A stretch of 38,569 bases of DNA from Verrucomicrobiota bacterium (GTDB lineage: Bacteria; Verrucomicrobiota; Verrucomicrobiia; Limisphaerales; J093): contig JAKQDD010000081.1 of NCBI GenBank assembly GCA_029556615.1, positions 1-38,569 of the forward strand, read 5' to 3'. This document shows, in pieces, positions 37,950 to 38,569 of the stretch. Position 1 is the stretch's first letter. Each line of letters opens with the position of its first letter. The position numbers were made by a program, and so were the translations under genes. The notes under the pieces were generated by a model. That model ran no database searches. It was not told the DNA's origin and was given only the letters and a program-made list of their open reading frames with translations.

Positions 37950-38569
37950 GGCTTGACCCTCTGGTAGAGTGATTCGTCAACGGGTAGCAGTGACGTGAGC
38001 TTCCCTGTGTAGAGCAGGATCAAGCTCGTTTTTGCTCTTGTTACAGCCACATAAAGAAGTCTGCCATCATGCGTAAAACCATCCTCTTCCCCGTGAGAGT
38101 CTATGTAGTCCGGATCGGGAAGATTGTCTGAATCCAAGAAAGGAAGTATCACGACGTCAAATTCAAGCCCCTTAGCAGCGTGGTAGGTACCATGATAAAT
38201 GCCGGGGCCGTCATTCCATACCTGAAGGTCGCGGTGCAATCGTGTAGCGTTTGCTCCAAGGGCGGAGCTGAAGATCCTCTCCTGAGCTCTGTCTTTTACG
38301 AGGATGGCAACACTCTGGGTTTTCCCAGCGCCTCTTGCTGCCCGTAGTGCGATTTCAACTTGCTGATCCTTGTCAGTGCAGTCGACAACTGTAGGCAAGG
38401 CACCGTCGGCCCTTGGTGATGTGGGTTCAACCAAATCGGGAATATCCTGAAAAAAAGGCATCCTGGAAATGGCTAAACCCAACTGGGCGATCTGTTTTGT
38501 ATTTCGATAGTTTTCTTTGAAGAACCACTGCTGTGGGATGTTCAGTCCTGCAGAGCGCCAGCTCATCCG
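37946..38569 (-). CDS. UvrD/Rep-family helicase, C-terminal part (cut by window edge)
   Basis: At least 207 residues are visible and the frame is open to the right edge, so the N-terminal helicase core is outside. Visible superfamily-1 motifs are ENYRNTKQIAQL (motif IV region), GTYHAAKGLEFDVVILP (motif V) and LLYVAVTRAKTSLILL (motif VI, with the catalytic Arg). Helicases of this type unwind DNA at stalled forks. Its stop overlaps the DarT-like start as ATGA, so the two are translated together; this argues that it is part of the same system rather than a chance neighbour. It could equally be a RecB-like helicase-nuclease; the missing part would decide. Confidence 0.85.
   Translation of the reverse strand, partial: RMSWRSAGLNIPQQWFFKENYRNTKQIAQLGLAISRMPFFQDIPDLVEPTSPRADGALPTVVDCTDKDQQVEIALRAARGAGKTQSVAILVKDRAQERIFSSALGANATRLHRDLQVWNDGPGIYHGTYHAAKGLEFDVVILPFLDSDNLPDPDYIDSHGEEDGFTHDGRLLYVAVTRAKTSLILLYTGKLTSLLPVDESLYQRVKP

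Overview
The DNA is GC-rich, with dense gene packing and few clear Shine-Dalgarno sites. The chromosomal genes (Cys-type sulfatase, Tat-exported DUF362 protein, very large secreted beta-propeller protein ending in a short beta-domain that finishes FRLRMP, D-aminoacylase-type amidohydrolase) fit a member of the Verrucomicrobiota, perhaps near Limisphaerales/Pedosphaerales. This is an inference from gene content and style; no marker gene is present.

Region 1 (1 to about 21171) is an integrated mobile element. Its right edge is a tyrosine recombinase gene next to the 3' half of a tRNA-Arg(UCU), which acts as the attachment site; the left edge lies outside the window. Reading leftward, the minus strand carries a tightly overlapping phage-type module: three small DNA-binding proteins (8568-7833), a Holliday-junction-type nuclease, an SSB-like protein, a PD-(D/E)XK exonuclease, tiny ORFs, a zinc-ribbon/AEP-like primase, a RepA-like ATPase, and small and large terminase. 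No capsid, portal or tail genes are visible, so it could be a prophage fragment or a packaging-competent satellite.

The cargo between that module and the integrase (8713-19181) is the first candidate system. It has two unknown proteins, an HNH endonuclease and, divergent from it, a three-gene operon: an unknown RHH-like/wHTH protein, a GHKL ATPase with clear N-box, DxGxG and GxxGxGG-like motifs, and a protein that looks like the detached transducer half of a MORC/MutL-type ATPase followed by an Ig-like region. Convergent to this is a ribbon-helix-helix repressor plus an SPPY-type DNA methyltransferase, behind a strong promoter covered by four 10-bp-phased repeats. A second, frameshifted SPPY methyltransferase lies next to the integrase. 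Together they suggest a restriction-modification-like defence built around a split paraMORC-type ATPase.

Region 2 (21172-33990) is chromosomal: uvrA with an in-frame palindromic repeat insert, a 1310-residue secreted protein with an HExxHxxGxxD metallopeptidase site, a sulfatase, a D-aminoacylase-like gene broken by a G6 tract, a lipoprotein and a DUF362 protein. Several of these have a -10-like hexamer only 6-7 nt before the start codon, suggesting leaderless mRNAs.

Region 3 (about 34000-38569) is visibly more AT-rich and is a second acquired island, the second candidate system. One overlapping minus-strand operon encodes a UvrD-like helicase (cut by the window edge), a DarT-like (DUF4433) DNA ADP-ribosyltransferase, an ADP-ribosylglycohydrolase fused to a C-terminal VOC/glyoxalase domain, a second ADP-ribosylglycohydrolase and a small DUF2188 protein. 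This looks like a toxin plus two dissimilar DraG-fold antidotes and a helicase rather than the usual DarT-DarG(macrodomain) pair.
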